Source of the DNA: Hyphomicrobiales bacterium
Lineage (GTDB): Bacteria; Pseudomonadota; Alphaproteobacteria; Rhizobiales; Beijerinckiaceae
Reading direction: 5' to 3'
DNA: 64,000 nucleotides
Assembly (NCBI GenBank): GCA_930633495.1
Contig: CAKNFJ010000001.1
Location: forward strand, 682,001 to 746,000
Shown here: piece by piece, positions 51,363 to 62,292 of the stretch
Layout: every line of letters starts with the position of its first letter
Numbering within the stretch: position 1 is the first letter of the stretch
Program-made: the position numbers and the translations under genes
The notes under the pieces: generated by a model
The model's input: the letters and a program-made list of their open reading frames with translations, nothing else
The model's database searches: none
What the model was told of the DNA's origin: nothing

Positions 51363-52718
51363 TCAGGCGCTCTCGCCGGCCAGTCGCTTCAACGCTTTCT
51401 CGCGCCCGATCAGCGGCAGGAGCGCCGCCAGCTCGGGGCCATGGTCGAGCCCGGTCAGCGCCTGCCGCAATGGCATGAACAGCGCCTTGCCCTTTGCACC
51501 CGTCGCCGCTGCCACGGCCTGCGTCCAGCTCTTCCAGGTGGTGGCGTCGAAGGGCTCCTGCGGCAGCAGCCCGGACGCCGTCGCGGCGAAGGACGTGTCC
51601 CCGATCACCGGTGTCGCCGGCCCATGCACGACCTGCCACCACAGCCGGGCTTCGTCGAGCTTCGCAAGGTTGCCGCGAACCGCCAGCCAGAAGGCCTCGC
51701 CGCCACCCACACCGAGCGCCGCGAGCCGGTCCGCGACGGTCTCGAACGGGAAGTGATGCAGCGTCCGGGCGCTCAGCGCCGCCAGTTCGTGTTCATCGAA
51801 TTTGGCCGGCGCCCGCGAGACGTGGGAGAGTTCGACCAGACCGGCAAGCTCATCGAGACTTGCAACCGGGCGCACCGCATCGGATGTGCCGACCATCGTC
51901 GCCAGCGCCGCGACCGCCAGCGCCTCGACGCCGCACTCGCGCAGGCCGCGCAGCGAGAGATGGCCGAGACGCTTGGACAGCCCCTCGCCGCTCGCGGTGG
52001 TCAGCAGATTGACATGCGCCATGGTCGGCAGCCCGGCGCCGAGGGCTTCGAACATCTGGATATGCATCGCCGTGTTGGTCACATGGTCCTCGCCACGGAC
52101 GATGTGCGTGATTCCGGTCTCGACGTCGTCGACGACGGACGGCAGGTGATAGAGGTAGCTACCGTCCTCGCGCACCAGCACCGGGTCCGAAAGCGAGGCG
52201 CAATCGACATGGGAGGCGCCGCGCACGAGATCGTCCCAGGCGACCTCGCGCGGCTCCAGCAGGAAGCGCCAATGCGGCTTACGACCCTCGGCCTCCAGGG
52301 CTGCCTTGTGCTCGGCGGTGAGGTTCAGCGCGGCGCGGTCGTAGATCGGCGGCAGGCCGCGCGCGAGCTGGCGCTTGCGGCGGCGGTCGAGCTCGTCCGC
52401 GGTCTCGTAGCAGGCATAGAGGCGCCCTGCCCGCCGCAACCGCTCGGCCGCCGCGTCATAGATCGCCAGGCGCTCCGACTGCCTGATGACATCGTCGGGC
52501 ACGATGCCGAGCCAGCCGAGATCCTCCGCGATCGCATCGGCATATTCCGCCTTCGAGCGGGTCGTGTCGGTATCGTCGTAGCGCAGCAGGAAACGACCGC
52601 CATGGCGGCGGGCGAACAGCCAGTTGAACAGCGCCGGCCGGGCGTTGCCGATATGAAGGTAGCCGGTGGGCGACGGCGCGAAGCGAACCAGGGGCCGAAT
52701 TGCAGCAGACAATGTCAT
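51363..52718 (-). CDS. gltX: Glutamate-tRNA ligase (non-canonical KMSKS-like motif)
   Basis: 451 aa. Class I synthetase with [19 protein letters not shown] at the N-terminus and [22 protein letters not shown]. The second signature reads [13 protein letters not shown], so the usual KLSKR has Gly in place of the first Lys. Alphaproteobacteria commonly have two GltX paralogues, and one may prefer tRNA-Gln; this copy could be that one. Divergent from the outer-membrane protein gene. Confidence 0.88.
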   Translation of the reverse strand: MTLSAAIRPLVRFAPSPTGYLHIGNARPALFNWLFARRHGGRFLLRYDDTDTTRSKAEYADAIAEDLGWLGIVPDDVIRQSERLAIYDAAAERLRRAGRLYACYETADELDRRRKRQLARGLPPIYDRAALNLTAEHKAALEAEGRKPHWRFLLEPREVAWDDLVRGASHVDCASLSDPVLVREDGSYLYHLPSVVDDVETGITHIVRGEDHVTNTAMHIQMFEALGAGLPTMAHVNLLTTASGEGLSKRLGHLSLRGLRECGVEALAVAALATMVGTSDAVRPVASLDELAGLVELSHVSRAPAKFDEHELAALSARTLHHFPFETVADRLAALGVGGGEAFWLAVRGNLAKLDEARLWWQVVHGPATPVIGDTSFAATASGLLPQEPFDATTWKSWTQAVAAATGAKGKALFMPLRQALTGLDHGPELAALLPLIGREKALKRLAGESA

Positions 52719-52869
52719 GCGCGGCTTATGGCGCGTTTGGCGGCAGGCGACAATCGCGTCGTTAAGCGATGATCCGCACCGTTAACCGCGTATTAGGGTT
52801 ACCAAGGCATGAATAACCCTTGAGCAGAGCGCGACGGGTGGGACCGGACCGCTGCTCGGGGAGATCAGG

Positions 52870-53700
52870 ATGCGTATCCGTTCCATCGCGTCGATGCTTG
52901 GAGCCACGGCGCTCGCAGCAAGCCAACTCGCCGCCCCTGCTCTGGCGGCCGACTATCCCGTCCTACGCGGATCCCAGATCGAGGATGCGCCGCCGGCGCC
53001 CGACATGAGCATGAACTGGTCAGGCTTCTATTTCGGCGGCTTCGGCGGGTTGAGCGAAACACGCTTCCGCACGGACAAGGGCGTGCTCGATATCGCCAAC
53101 GGCAATTTCAACGGCACCGTCGTCCTCAACGAATTGAGTCCCAGCCAGCTCGTGCTGACCGCGCCGCGCAGCGACCGCGGCGCGACCTACGGCGTCTTCG
53201 CCGGCTACAACTATGCGTTCGGCGACGTCATCTTCGGCGTCGAGGCCGAATATTCGCGGGTCGATCAGGAGACGACGGCTTCCACGCTCGAAGGCCGCCG
53301 CGTGGGTTCGGGCGCCGTCTATATCGCATCCGTGCAGGACGCCCGGCTGAACGATTTCTTCAACGCCCGCCTCCGCTTCGGCTACGCCTACGGCCGGTTG
53401 CTGCCTTACTTCACCATCGGCGCGGCAGCCGGGCGCTTCGATACCAACATCGCGGTCGCGTCGGACTGGCTCTCTCCGGCCTCCAACTACACGACAAGCT
53501 ATTTCGGCTGGCCCCGCGCGATCGGCGGGCCAAAGAAGGACGTCTGGGGCTATGGCTGGTCGATCGGCGGCGGCCTCGAAGCCGCGCTCACTGAGAATCT
53601 GATCGTACGCGGCGAATATCTGTTCACCAGCTTCAACGATGTCGAAGGCGTGACCGTCAACGTCAACACGGCCCGCGTCGCAGCTGCCATCAAATTCTGA
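52870..53700 (+). CDS. Outer-membrane beta-barrel protein (Omp25/RopB-like)
   Basis: 276 aa. Signal peptide MRIRSIASMLGATALAASQL, cleavage after PALA. The mature chain begins with the alphaproteobacterial pattern NWSGFYFGGFGGLSE and alternates hydrophobic strands (YGVFAGYNYAFGDVIFGVEAE, ARLRFGYAYGRLLPYFTIGAA) with a terminal phenylalanine (AAAIKF), fitting an eight-stranded barrel. Porin-like or adhesin-like roles are possible. A strong intrinsic terminator follows. Confidence 0.85.
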   Translation: MRIRSIASMLGATALAASQLAAPALAADYPVLRGSQIEDAPPAPDMSMNWSGFYFGGFGGLSETRFRTDKGVLDIANGNFNGTVVLNELSPSQLVLTAPRSDRGATYGVFAGYNYAFGDVIFGVEAEYSRVDQETTASTLEGRRVGSGAVYIASVQDARLNDFFNARLRFGYAYGRLLPYFTIGAAAGRFDTNIAVASDWLSPASNYTTSYFGWPRAIGGPKKDVWGYGWSIGGGLEAALTENLIVRGEYLFTSFNDVEGVTVNVNTARVAAAIKF

Positions 53701-53720
53701 CGCACGAAACCGACGAAACG

Positions 53721-53754
53721 AAAAAGGCCGGGGCGATGCCCCGGCCTTTTTTTG
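53721..53754 (+). terminator. Rho-independent terminator after outer-membrane protein gene
   Basis: GGCCGGGGC (53726-53734), loop GAT, GCCCCGGCC (53738-53746) and then seven T residues. The matching A-tract upstream makes it usable in both directions, for the outer-membrane protein (plus) and the DAHP synthase gene (minus, stop 53777). Confidence 0.9.
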
Positions 53755-53776
53755 TTTTCTGGGGCGCGATGCGGCC

Positions 53777-55162
53777 TCACTCGGCCGCCTCGACCTCCGG
53801 CCGCACCCGCCCGGCCCGCTCGCGCTTGACCAGCTCGGCGACGAGGAAGGCGAGTTCCAGCGCCTGCTCGGCATTGAGGCGTGGATCGCAGAAGGTGTGA
53901 TAGCGGTCGTTCAGATCCGCATCGGTCATGCCACGCGCGCCGCCGGTGCATTCGGTGACGTTCTTGCCCGTCATCTCCAGATGCAGGCCGCCAGCATGAG
54001 TGCCCTCGGCCTGGTGCACGGCGAAGAAGTTCTTCACCTCGCTCATGATGAGGTCGAAGGGACGGGTCTTGAAGCCGCTCGCGGCCTTGACCGTATTGCC
54101 GTGCATCGGATCGCAGGACCAGACGACGTTGCGGCCTTCCCGCTTGGTGGCGCGCACCAGCGCCGGCAGGTTGTCGAAGACCTTGTCGGCGCCGAAGCGT
54201 GCGATCAGGGTCAGGCGACCCGGCTGGTTCTGCGGATCGAGCACCTCGATCAGCTTGAGCAGGCCGTCAACCGTGGTCGAGGGGCCGCATTTCAGGCCGA
54301 TCGGGTTCTTGATGCCGCGGAAGAACTCGACATGGGCGTGGTCGAGCTGGCGCGTACGGTCGCCGATCCAGACCATGTGGCCGGAGGTGTCGTACCACTC
54401 GCCGGTCGTCGAATCCGTGCGCGTCATCGCCTGCTCGTAGCCGAGCAGCAGCGCCTCGTGGCTGGTGTAGAAGTCGGTCGTGCGCATTTCCGGATGGGTC
54501 TCCGGATCGACGCCGATGGCGCGCATGAACTCCAGCGCCTCGGTGATGCGCTCGGCCACCTCCTGGTAGCGATGCGACTGCGGGCTATCCTTGACGAAGC
54601 CGAGCATCCAGCGATGCGCGTTGTCGAGATTGGCATAGCCGCCGGTCGCGAAGGCACGGATCAGGTTCAGCGTCGCCGCCGACTGGCGGTAAGCCTCGAG
54701 CTGGCGACGCGGGTCGGGGATGCGCCCCTCGGCGGTGAAGGCGATATCGTTGACGATGTCGCCCTTGTAGCTCGGCAGCTCGACATCGCCGATCTTCTCC
54801 AGCGGAGCCGAACGCGGCTTGGCGAACTGGCCGGCGACGCGGCCAACCTTCACCACCGGCGAACCGCCGGCAAAGGTCAGCACCACGGCCATCTGGAGGA
54901 AGAGCCGGAAGAAATCACGGATGTTGTCGGCCGAATGCTCGGCGAAGCTCTCGGCGCAATCGCCTCCCTGCAGCAGGAAGGCCTCGCCGGCGGCGACCTT
55001 GCTCAACGCCCGCTTGAGCTTGCGCGCCTCGCCCGCAAAAACGAGCGGCGGAAAGCCGGCGAGCTGCTGCTCGACCGCCTTCAAGGCTGCCTGGTCCGGA
55101 TACTCCGGAATCTGCTGGGCGGGCTTGGCCCTCCAGCTCTCTGGCGTCCACCGCTCGGACAT
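53777..55162 (-). CDS. aroG: Class II 3-deoxy-7-phosphoheptulonate (DAHP) synthase
   Basis: 461 aa, first enzyme of the shikimate pathway, condensing phosphoenolpyruvate and erythrose 4-phosphate. Class II features are [15 protein letters not shown] (metal Cys), [58 protein letters not shown] and [11 protein letters not shown]. Such enzymes are plant-like and often feedback-regulated through additional N-terminal helices. Single gene, 118 bp from gor. Confidence 0.93.
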   Translation of the reverse strand: MSERWTPESWRAKPAQQIPEYPDQAALKAVEQQLAGFPPLVFAGEARKLKRALSKVAAGEAFLLQGGDCAESFAEHSADNIRDFFRLFLQMAVVLTFAGGSPVVKVGRVAGQFAKPRSAPLEKIGDVELPSYKGDIVNDIAFTAEGRIPDPRRQLEAYRQSAATLNLIRAFATGGYANLDNAHRWMLGFVKDSPQSHRYQEVAERITEALEFMRAIGVDPETHPEMRTTDFYTSHEALLLGYEQAMTRTDSTTGEWYDTSGHMVWIGDRTRQLDHAHVEFFRGIKNPIGLKCGPSTTVDGLLKLIEVLDPQNQPGRLTLIARFGADKVFDNLPALVRATKREGRNVVWSCDPMHGNTVKAASGFKTRPFDLIMSEVKNFFAVHQAEGTHAGGLHLEMTGKNVTECTGGARGMTDADLNDRYHTFCDPRLNAEQALELAFLVAELVKRERAGRVRPEVEAAE

Positions 55163-55280
55163 GGGACTACATGCTCCTGCTCTTCAGATATCGCGCGTGG
55201 TTAACCTCTTGGTAGCGCGAAGGGGCGGCTATACACCCTCACCGTCACAATAGCCACCGTCTGGGGCAGGTACCGTTCGG

Positions 55281-56663
55281 TCAGCCCGCGGATGCGGCGG
55301 CACGCGGCGTGCGCATGGTCACCAGCTCCTCGGCAGCGCTCGGATGCAGGGCGACGGTGCGGTCGAAATCGGCCTTGGTCGCGCCCATGGTCACGGCGAT
55401 GGCGGCGGCCTGGACGATCTCGCCGGCATCATGCCCGAGGATATGGACGCCCAGGACCCTGTCGGTCTTCGCGTCCACCACGAGCTTCATATAAATGCGC
55501 TCCTGCCGGCCGGAGATGGTGGCCTTCATCGGACGGAAGCCGGATTCGAAGATGCGCAGCTCATGGCCGGCCGCGAGCGCCTGCGCCTCCGACAAGCCGA
55601 CCGTGCCGATCTCGGGCGTGGTGAAGACCGCCGAGGCGACCATGGCGTGATCGACCGTCCAGCTGCGGCTGCCGAAGGTGCTGTCGGCAAAGGCATGTCC
55701 CTCGCGGATCGCGACGGGCGTGAGGTTGACGCGGTTGGTGACGTCGCCGACGGCATGGATCGACGGCACGCTGCTGGCCGACGCCGCATCGACGACGATC
55801 TCGCCGAGCGGGCCGGTCTCGACGCCCGCCTTGTCGAGGCCCATTCCCTTGGTGTTGGGCCGGCGCCCCGTCGCGACCAGAACGACGTCGGCGTCGATCG
55901 GCGCCCCATGCGCACAATGGGCGCGGCGCGTGCCGTCGGCGAGTTCCTCGATGCGCTCCACGGTGCAGCCGAGCCGCATGGTGATCCCGGCATAGGCGAG
56001 CGCGTCCCGCAGGCGCGTGCGGATATCCTCGTCGAAGCCGCGCAGGACGTTGTCGCCCCGATGCAGCACGGTCACCGCGACGCCGAGCCTGGCGAACAGG
56101 CATGCGAACTCCAGCGCGATATAGCCGCCACCGACGACCAGCATCCGCCGGGGCAAGGACGGAAGATGAAAGACCTCGTTGGAGGAGATGCCGAGATCGC
56201 CGCCGGGGATCGGCGGATCGAAGGAGGGCCAGCCGCCGGTCGCGACCAGGATGTGGCGGGCGGTGACGGTCCGACCGCTCTTGACCAGCCGCACGCTGTG
56301 CGGGCCCTCGATGACGGCGCGCTCCTCGCAGATCTCGACCTTCGCGCCCTCGAGCCCCTTGCGGTAGAGGCCCGAAAGCCGGGTGACCTCGTTCGCCACC
56401 GCATCCCGCAGGGTCGGCCAATCGAAGCTGGGCTTGGCGCCGAGCGTCCAGCCGAAGCCGGCCGCATCCTCGAATTCGTCAGCGAAACGGCTGGCATAGA
56501 CGAAGAGCTTCTTCGGCACGCAGCCGCGGATGACGCAGGTGCCGCCGATGCGGTCTTCCTCCGCGATCATCACGCGGGCACCGTGCCCCGCCGCGATGCG
56601 CGCGGCGCGCGTGCCGCCGGAGCCCGCCCCGATGACGAAGAGATCGACGTCGAACTCAGCCAT
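55281..56663 (-). CDS. gor: Glutathione-disulfide reductase
   Basis: 460 aa. FAD flavoenzyme that reduces glutathione disulfide with NADPH. Redox pair Cys43-Cys48 in GGTCVIRGCVPKK, NADPH site VVGGGYIALEFACLF, and the C-terminal His440 of VALHPSAAEELV that acts with the partner subunit as a homodimer. In relatives gor is next to rpiA and a DUF2059 gene; here 5.8 kb of other genes separate it from them. The O-antigen-ligase-like gene starts 9 bp from its N-terminus on the same strand. Confidence 0.93.
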   Translation of the reverse strand: MAEFDVDLFVIGAGSGGTRAARIAAGHGARVMIAEEDRIGGTCVIRGCVPKKLFVYASRFADEFEDAAGFGWTLGAKPSFDWPTLRDAVANEVTRLSGLYRKGLEGAKVEICEERAVIEGPHSVRLVKSGRTVTARHILVATGGWPSFDPPIPGGDLGISSNEVFHLPSLPRRMLVVGGGYIALEFACLFARLGVAVTVLHRGDNVLRGFDEDIRTRLRDALAYAGITMRLGCTVERIEELADGTRRAHCAHGAPIDADVVLVATGRRPNTKGMGLDKAGVETGPLGEIVVDAASASSVPSIHAVGDVTNRVNLTPVAIREGHAFADSTFGSRSWTVDHAMVASAVFTTPEIGTVGLSEAQALAAGHELRIFESGFRPMKATISGRQERIYMKLVVDAKTDRVLGVHILGHDAGEIVQAAAIAVTMGATKADFDRTVALHPSAAEELVTMRTPRAAASAG

Positions 56664-56672
56664 GATATCCTC

Positions 56673-57932
56673 TCAAGCGTCACCGTTGCCGGACCGCAAG
56701 CTGCGGGCGAACCAGACCGCCGCCAGCGCCAGCGCCGCGATCCACCACCCCTGCCAGGCGCCGTGGGCAACCGTCCCAACCCCGAAGGCCGAGGCTGACA
56801 GCGCCAGACGCGGCGCGAGATCGCGCGCCGGCAGCCGCCTCAGCCGCAACAGGAACGCGACGCCGGCCAGGGCCAACAGGATCGCGCCGACCGCTCCCGT
56901 CTCGGCCCAGGCCTGGAGCGGCGCGCTATGCGGATGCCCGACCGCGAGCAATTGGCGGCGCGGTGGCGAAACTTCAAGCGCAACCGGATGACGATCGAGC
57001 GTGGGGGAGGTGCCGAAGCCTGCACCGATCAGGGGACGCGCCCTGACCACTTCGCCGAAGCTCAGCCAGATGTCGACGCGATCGCGCGAATGGGAGTTGG
57101 CCAGCCGTTGATGAAGCGAGGCCGGCAGAGCCTCGTCGCCGAGCCGCCCCATCACCGGCGCGAGCCCCATCGTCGCGACGAAACCGAGCGCGACCGCCGC
57201 CAGCGTTAGGCGTGGCAGCAGCCGCGCGGCGATCCAGGCGAGCGCCAGGATCAGAAAGCCGAGGCCGGCAGCGCCGCTCTCGGAATCGAAGGAGATGCCG
57301 GCCACGACGACGACCGCCGCTGCGCCGAGGAGGCGGTCGAACGACGTGGTGCCCTCGCCGGCAAGCAATCCGGCGACAGCCACGGGCAACAGGACCAGAC
57401 AGGTCAGCACCGGGCGGTTGAAAATATAGGTGACCTGTCTGCCGATATCGAGCGCGATGCGGACAGACAGCCCGGTCGCAAGCTCGGCCATCATCAAGAC
57501 GGCGGCGGCCGTGACCGCCACGGCCAAAGCACGATTCTCCGCCCGGCTCGGACGGAAATGCCCGCTCGCAGCGATGACGATGCCGCTCGCCAGCGGGATC
57601 GCCAGCTCCCCCCAGGCCGAGAAGCTGGCGCCTGGCCGGTGACTCCACAGGATGCTCGCGAGCGACCAGAGCAGGAATCCGCCGAGGGCGAGGCCGATCG
57701 GGCTCGCCACCATGCCGCGCAGGCGCCGCAGGAAGACCGTCGCGCCCTGGTCGGCCAGCGCAGCCCCCAGAAAGCACAGCGCAGCCAGCCCGAGGACAAG
57801 CGGGGCCGAGCGATTGGCAAGCCACATCGCCAGCGGCAGGATGATCAGCAGCACGGTGCCCAGACGCGCCAGACGCAGCGACGGAACAGGGGGCGTCGGC
57901 GCGGAAACGGCCGTTGCGGTCGAGCGGATCAT
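56673..57932 (-). CDS. O-antigen ligase/polymerase-like membrane protein
   Basis: 419 aa with about ten to twelve hydrophobic helices, no soluble domain. The periplasmic loop near residues 290-345 (HSRDRVDIWLSFGEVVRARPLIGAGFG, read in two parts, then GHPHSAPLQAWAETGAVGAI) is the Wzy_C/WaaL signature, including the conserved histidine after the loop. WaaL joins O-antigen to lipid A-core; Wzy polymerises repeat units. No polysaccharide synthesis genes are near, so its substrate is open. It stops 9 bp before gor. Confidence 0.78.
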   Translation of the reverse strand: MIRSTATAVSAPTPPVPSLRLARLGTVLLIILPLAMWLANRSAPLVLGLAALCFLGAALADQGATVFLRRLRGMVASPIGLALGGFLLWSLASILWSHRPGASFSAWGELAIPLASGIVIAASGHFRPSRAENRALAVAVTAAAVLMMAELATGLSVRIALDIGRQVTYIFNRPVLTCLVLLPVAVAGLLAGEGTTSFDRLLGAAAVVVVAGISFDSESGAAGLGFLILALAWIAARLLPRLTLAAVALGFVATMGLAPVMGRLGDEALPASLHQRLANSHSRDRVDIWLSFGEVVRARPLIGAGFGTSPTLDRHPVALEVSPPRRQLLAVGHPHSAPLQAWAETGAVGAILLALAGVAFLLRLRRLPARDLAPRLALSASAFGVGTVAHGAWQGWWIAALALAAVWFARSLRSGNGDA

Positions 57933-58158
57933 GCCCTGCGCTTACGCCATCCGCCGCATCGCGGCCAGAGCCCGCGCGAAAGCTTCGCGCCAGTCGTAGA
58001 ACGAATGGCGTAGAAGATGCGACGAAACCCCGGCGCCGCCGAAAATTCTTGACTTCCGATTATGCAATCAGGCGCAATTGACGGCGGGCGCGGCAAGGTG
58101 CCACAGGCGGAGCCGCCTGCAAGAAACCCGTGGGCCAAGCCCGCAAGCGGAGGAAACC

Positions 58159-59124
58159 ATGCTGACATCCCTTCTGAAGCGCACGGCCCTGACGGCGGTA
58201 GCTCTCGCCGCCCTTTCGACGGCGGCCTTCGCCCAGCTCGCCGAACTCAAGATCATGGCTCCCGCGGCGCCCGGCGGCGGCTGGGACGGCACCGCGCGGT
58301 CGATGCAGCAGGCGCTGACGGCGGCGGGCATCGTCAAGAGCGTGCAGGTCAACAACGTGACCGGCGCCGGCGGCACGATCGGCCTCGCCCAGCTCATCGG
58401 CGCCAAGGGCGACGGCCACCAGCTCATGGTCAACGGCTTCGTGATGGTGGGCGCGATCCTGCTCAACAAGTCGCCGGTCAACCTGACGCAGGTCACGCCG
58501 ATCGCGCGCCTCACCGCCGAGGCCGAGGTCATCGTCGTTCCGACCGATTCCCCGCTCAAGACCGCCAAGGACCTCGCCGAGCGTCTGAAGGCCGATCCGG
58601 CCAAGGTGACCTGGGCCGGCGGCTCGGCCGGCGGCACGGACCACATCCTCGCCGCGCTGTTCGCGCAGGCCGTCGGCGCCGACGCCAAGAAGATCAACTA
58701 CATCCCGTTCTCGGGTGGCGGCGAGGCTCTCGCGGCGATGCTCGGCGGGCGCGTCACCGCCGGCGTCTCCGGCTATGGCGAGTTCGAAGGCCAGATCAAG
58801 GCCGGCAAGCTGCGTGTGCTCGCCGTCTCCTCGTCGAAGCGCCTCGCGAATGCGCCGGACGCCCCGACGCTGAAGGAGCAGGGCATCGATCTCGAGCTTC
58901 TGAACTGGCGTTCGGTCGTCGCCCCTCCCGGCCTCTCGGCCGAGCAGACCAAGGCCCTGATCGACACGGTCGAGAAGATGGTCAAGTCGAAGGAGTGGCA
59001 GGAAATCCTGAAGGCCCGCGGCTGGGACGATTCCTTCCTGTCCGGCGCCGCCTTCGACACCTTCCTGAAGGCCGAGATCGAGCGCGTCTCCAGGGTGATG
59101 ACCGAAGTCGGGCTGGTGAAGTAA
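58159..59124 (+). CDS. tctC: Tripartite tricarboxylate transporter substrate-binding protein (TctC)
   Basis: 321 aa from the ATG at 58159, preceded by GGAGGAAA. Signal peptide [20 protein letters not shown], cleavage near TAAFAQ. The Bug-type receptor begins [20 protein letters not shown] and contains [38 protein letters not shown] and [20 protein letters not shown]. It delivers citrate or another dicarboxylate/tricarboxylate to TctAB. Its mRNA is followed by a hairpin-T terminator before tctB, which would make receptor transcripts more abundant. Confidence 0.9.
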   Translation: MLTSLLKRTALTAVALAALSTAAFAQLAELKIMAPAAPGGGWDGTARSMQQALTAAGIVKSVQVNNVTGAGGTIGLAQLIGAKGDGHQLMVNGFVMVGAILLNKSPVNLTQVTPIARLTAEAEVIVVPTDSPLKTAKDLAERLKADPAKVTWAGGSAGGTDHILAALFAQAVGADAKKINYIPFSGGGEALAAMLGGRVTAGVSGYGEFEGQIKAGKLRVLAVSSSKRLANAPDAPTLKEQGIDLELLNWRSVVAPPGLSAEQTKALIDTVEKMVKSKEWQEILKARGWDDSFLSGAAFDTFLKAEIERVSRVMTEVGLVK

Positions 59125-59149
59125 GCCAGCCGGAACGCTGCAATCTGCA

Positions 59150-59173
59150 GGGGCCGGGAAACCGGCCCCTTTT
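59150..59173 (+). terminator. Intercistronic terminator/attenuator after tctC
   Basis: GGGGCCGG-GAAA-CCGGCCCC (59150-59169) followed by TTTT. It lies between tctC and tctB. Partial read-through would set the receptor-to-permease ratio. Confidence 0.85.
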
Positions 59174-59226
59174 CCAACCGCCAGAAGCGCCCAAAAAAAA
59201 GCGCCGGACATGACTGCGGGAACGCC

Positions 59227-59706
59227 ATGACCAACGACACACGCACGCAAGGTGCCAACAAGCCGGCCCTAGTGGTGGGCGTCCTGCTGCTGATCGTCGC
59301 CTTCCTCGTCGGCTATGACGCCTCGCAGCAGACCATCACCTCAACCTACGGCGTCGGCCCGACCGCCATGCCTTATGTCGTGGCGGCTGGACTCGTCCTC
59401 CTCGGGCTTTCGCATTTCGTGGTCGCGTTCCGCGAGGGTCTGCCGCAGCCCGACGAAGCCGACAATTCCGCGCTGCTCTGGATCGCGGGCGGCCTCGTCT
59501 TCCTGATCGCCTGCATCGGGCTGGGCGGCGGCTTCATCATCGCCATCGCCGCCGTCTTCGCATGCACGGCCCGGGGCATGGGCCGCCAGGCCCTTGCTGT
59601 CGACGCCGTGATCGGCTTCGTGCTCGGCCTCGTCATCTACCTCGTCTTCGCCAAGCTCCTGACACTGATCCTGCCGTCGGGCCCGCTCGAGCGCCTGTTC
59701 CTCTGA
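59227..59706 (+). CDS. tctB: Tripartite tricarboxylate transporter small permease (TctB)
   Basis: 159 aa, four hydrophobic helices ([76 protein letters not shown]). Small membrane subunit of the TTT importer. It ends 13 bp before tctA and probably shares its transcript. Confidence 0.88.
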   Translation: MTNDTRTQGANKPALVVGVLLLIVAFLVGYDASQQTITSTYGVGPTAMPYVVAAGLVLLGLSHFVVAFREGLPQPDEADNSALLWIAGGLVFLIACIGLGGGFIIAIAAVFACTARGMGRQALAVDAVIGFVLGLVIYLVFAKLLTLILPSGPLERLFL

Positions 59707-59719
59707 GGAGAGCCCGCCC

Positions 59720-61219
59720 ATGGATACCCTGCTCTCCCTCGTCCAAGGCTTCGGCGTCGCGCTTGAGCCTTCCAAGCTGATGTTCTGCCTGATCGGCGTG
59801 TTCCTCGGCACGGCCGTCGGCGTGCTGCCGGGCATCGGCCCGGCGCTGACCGTCGCGCTCCTGCTGCCGGTCACGTTCAAGCTCGACCCGGCGGGCTCGC
59901 TGATCATGTTCGCCGGCATCTACTATGGCGGCATGTACGGTGGCTCGACCACCGCGATCCTGCTCAATGCACCGGGCGAAAGCGCCTCGCTTGCGACCGC
60001 GCTCGAAGGCTCCAAGATGGCCAAGGCCGGCCGCGGCGGTCCCGCGCTCGCGACGGCGGCGATCGGCTCCTTCGTCGCCGGCCTGATCGCGACGATCGGG
60101 CTCGCCTTCCTCGCGCCCTGGCTGGTCGAGATCGCCGTCAAGTTCGGACCCTGGGACTATTTCGCCCTGATGATCGTGGCGTTCGTCACCGTCTCGGCGA
60201 CATTCGGCGACTCGCCGCTGCGCGGTCTCACCAGCCTGTTCCTCGGCATCTCGCTCGGCCTCGTCGGCATCGACAAGCTGACCGGCCAGGCGCGCCTGAC
60301 CTTCGGCGTGCCGGAGCTGCTCAACGGTATCGAGGTGACGACGCTCGCCGTCGGCCTGTTCGCCGTGGGCGAGGCCTTCTACGTCGCCTCCAAGCGTGCC
60401 CGCGATCCCGAGGAGATCATCCCGATCAAGGGCTCGCTGTGGATGAACAAGCAGGACTGGAAGCGCTCCTGGGGGCCCTGGCTGCGCGGCACCGCCTTCG
60501 GCTTCCCGATCGGCGCGCTGCCGGCCGGCGGCGCGGAGGTACCGACCTTCCTGAGCTATTCGACGGAGAGGAAGCTCTGCAAATATCCCGAGGAGTTCGG
60601 CAAGGGCGCGATCGAGGGCGTCGCAGGGCCGGAGGCCGCCAACAACGCCTCGGCCGCGGGCACGCTGGTGCCGCTGCTGACGCTCGGACTGCCGACCTCG
60701 GCGACGGCCGCGATCATGCTCGCCGGCTTCCAGCAATACGGGCTCAACCCCGGCCCGCTGCTCTTCGCCGAGAAGCCGGACCTCGTCTGGGGCCTGATCG
60801 CCTCGCTCTTCGTCGCCAACGTCATGCTGGTGATCCTGAACCTGCCGCTGATCGGGCTCTGGGTCCGGCTGCTCGCGATCCCGCAGCCCTGGCTCTATGC
60901 CGGCATCCTGGTCTTCGCGACGATGGGCACGCTGGCTGTGAACAGCTCGCCGGTCGAACTCGGCATGCTCTTCATCTTCGGCTTCATCGGCTATCTGATG
61001 CGCCGTTATGATTATCCGGTCGCGCCGATGGTCGTCGGTCTCATCCTCGGGCCGATGGCGGAGCAGCAACTGCGCCGCGCACTCCAGATCAGCCTCGGCG
61101 ACCCGATGATCCTGCTGGAGAACCCCAGCTCGGCGACCCTGCTCGGTATCGCCTTCCTGGCGCTGGTCGCTCCGTTCCTGATGAAGGGGCTGAGCCGGTT
61201 CAAGGCGTCGGAGGACTGA
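59720..61219 (+). CDS. tctA: Tripartite tricarboxylate transporter large permease (TctA)
   Basis: 499 aa, about twelve helices. TctA signatures are [24 protein letters not shown] (in parts), [18 protein letters not shown] and [20 protein letters not shown]. The end of the gene overlaps the convergent SDR gene by 20 bp. Complete tctCBA order, as in other proteobacteria; no regulator (tctDE) is adjacent. Confidence 0.92.
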   Translation: MDTLLSLVQGFGVALEPSKLMFCLIGVFLGTAVGVLPGIGPALTVALLLPVTFKLDPAGSLIMFAGIYYGGMYGGSTTAILLNAPGESASLATALEGSKMAKAGRGGPALATAAIGSFVAGLIATIGLAFLAPWLVEIAVKFGPWDYFALMIVAFVTVSATFGDSPLRGLTSLFLGISLGLVGIDKLTGQARLTFGVPELLNGIEVTTLAVGLFAVGEAFYVASKRARDPEEIIPIKGSLWMNKQDWKRSWGPWLRGTAFGFPIGALPAGGAEVPTFLSYSTERKLCKYPEEFGKGAIEGVAGPEAANNASAAGTLVPLLTLGLPTSATAAIMLAGFQQYGLNPGPLLFAEKPDLVWGLIASLFVANVMLVILNLPLIGLWVRLLAIPQPWLYAGILVFATMGTLAVNSSPVELGMLFIFGFIGYLMRRYDYPVAPMVVGLILGPMAEQQLRRALQISLGDPMILLENPSSATLLGIAFLALVAPFLMKGLSRFKASED

Positions 61220-62243
61220 CGAGGCCAAGCCGCAGCAGGCTCTCAGCCGTCGCGACGAGAGCCTCCGCGGCCGGCCTCGGCTGCCAGCCCAGCATGGCGA
61301 TCGCCTTGGCGCTTGTCGCGGTCTTGACGCGGCCGAGTTCCGGCGTGGCCGCCTGGCGCGCCGTCGCGCTGAAGCGCGCGGCGAAACGCACCAGCCAGTC
61401 GGGCAGGACGCGGGTCGAGACGCCGGCCGCCGACGCGCCGAGCCCGTCCCTGAGCGTCTGAGCGATCGCCTGCATCGTCATGAAGTCGCCGGCGGTGGCG
61501 AGGAAGCGCTCCCCGGCAGCGGCCGGATCGGTCATGGCGCGCAGATGCAGATCGGCGACGTCGCGCACATCGACGACGCCGAACATCAGCCGCGGCACCG
61601 CCCAGAGCCTGCCCTCCAGCATGGTCTTCACCAGCAGGATCGAGGCGGAGAGGTCCGGCCCGAGCAGCGGCCCGAAGATGCCGACCGGATTGACCACGGC
61701 GAGCTCAAGCCCCTGCCCTTCCCCGTCGACGAAATCCCAGGCCGCACGCTCGGCCAGCGTCTTCGACTTCGGATAGGCAGAAAGGCCGGGCGCCGCCGGA
61801 TCGGTCCAGTCGCGCTCGTCGTATGGGCGCTTCACCACCTTGCCGTAGCCGATTGCGGCGAAAGACGACGTCAGCACCACGCGCCGGACCCCGGCGCGAT
61901 GCGCGGCGCGCAGAACCCGCAGCGTGCCCTCGCGCGCCGGGCGGATCAGCTCGTCTTCGTCCTTCGGCGCGGCAGCGGCGAGCGGCGAAGCGACGTGCAG
62001 CACATGGGAGCAGCCGGCGACGGCCTCATCCCAGCCGGCATCCTGCAATAGATCCGCGACCGCGACCTGCAAGCGCGGACCCGCATCGAGACCCGCCGCA
62101 CGCAGAGCATCCCGCAACCGGCCCTCGCGCTGCGGCGCGCGCAACGTCGTGCGGACATCGTAGCCGGCCTGCAGCAACGCCAGGGTGCAGTGCCCGGCGA
62201 GGAAACCGGAACCTCCGGTCACGAGGACGGGATCGCGGGTCAT
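61200..62243 (-). CDS. NAD-dependent epimerase/dehydratase (dihydroflavonol 4-reductase-like)
   Basis: 347 aa from the ATG at 62243, with AGGAG nine bases upstream. Extended [41 protein letters not shown], and catalytic YPKSKTLAE (Tyr-x3-Lys). The chain then has [17 protein letters not shown]. This group reduces 2-hydroxy ketones, cinnamoyl-type or aldehyde substrates; the bacterial role is not known. It is alone between tctA (convergent) and the DUF2059 gene. Confidence 0.82.
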   Translation of the reverse strand: MTRDPVLVTGGSGFLAGHCTLALLQAGYDVRTTLRAPQREGRLRDALRAAGLDAGPRLQVAVADLLQDAGWDEAVAGCSHVLHVASPLAAAAPKDEDELIRPAREGTLRVLRAAHRAGVRRVVLTSSFAAIGYGKVVKRPYDERDWTDPAAPGLSAYPKSKTLAERAAWDFVDGEGQGLELAVVNPVGIFGPLLGPDLSASILLVKTMLEGRLWAVPRLMFGVVDVRDVADLHLRAMTDPAAAGERFLATAGDFMTMQAIAQTLRDGLGASAAGVSTRVLPDWLVRFAARFSATARQAATPELGRVKTATSAKAIAMLGWQPRPAAEALVATAESLLRLGLVSPPTP

Positions 62244-62292
62244 GATCCGAGGCTCCTGGGCCATCATCGCGGGCAACGGCCCGGGCTATGGC

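Noticed and set aside
52795..52820. AGGGTTA/TAACCCT dyad before the outer-membrane protein gene
   Set aside because: Seven-base arms with a 12-base spacer are short; I cannot tell an operator from chance.
59633..61228. 531-codon minus-strand frame over tctA
   Set aside because: Antisense shadow of tctA, rich in Arg, Glu, Gln and His without a domain.
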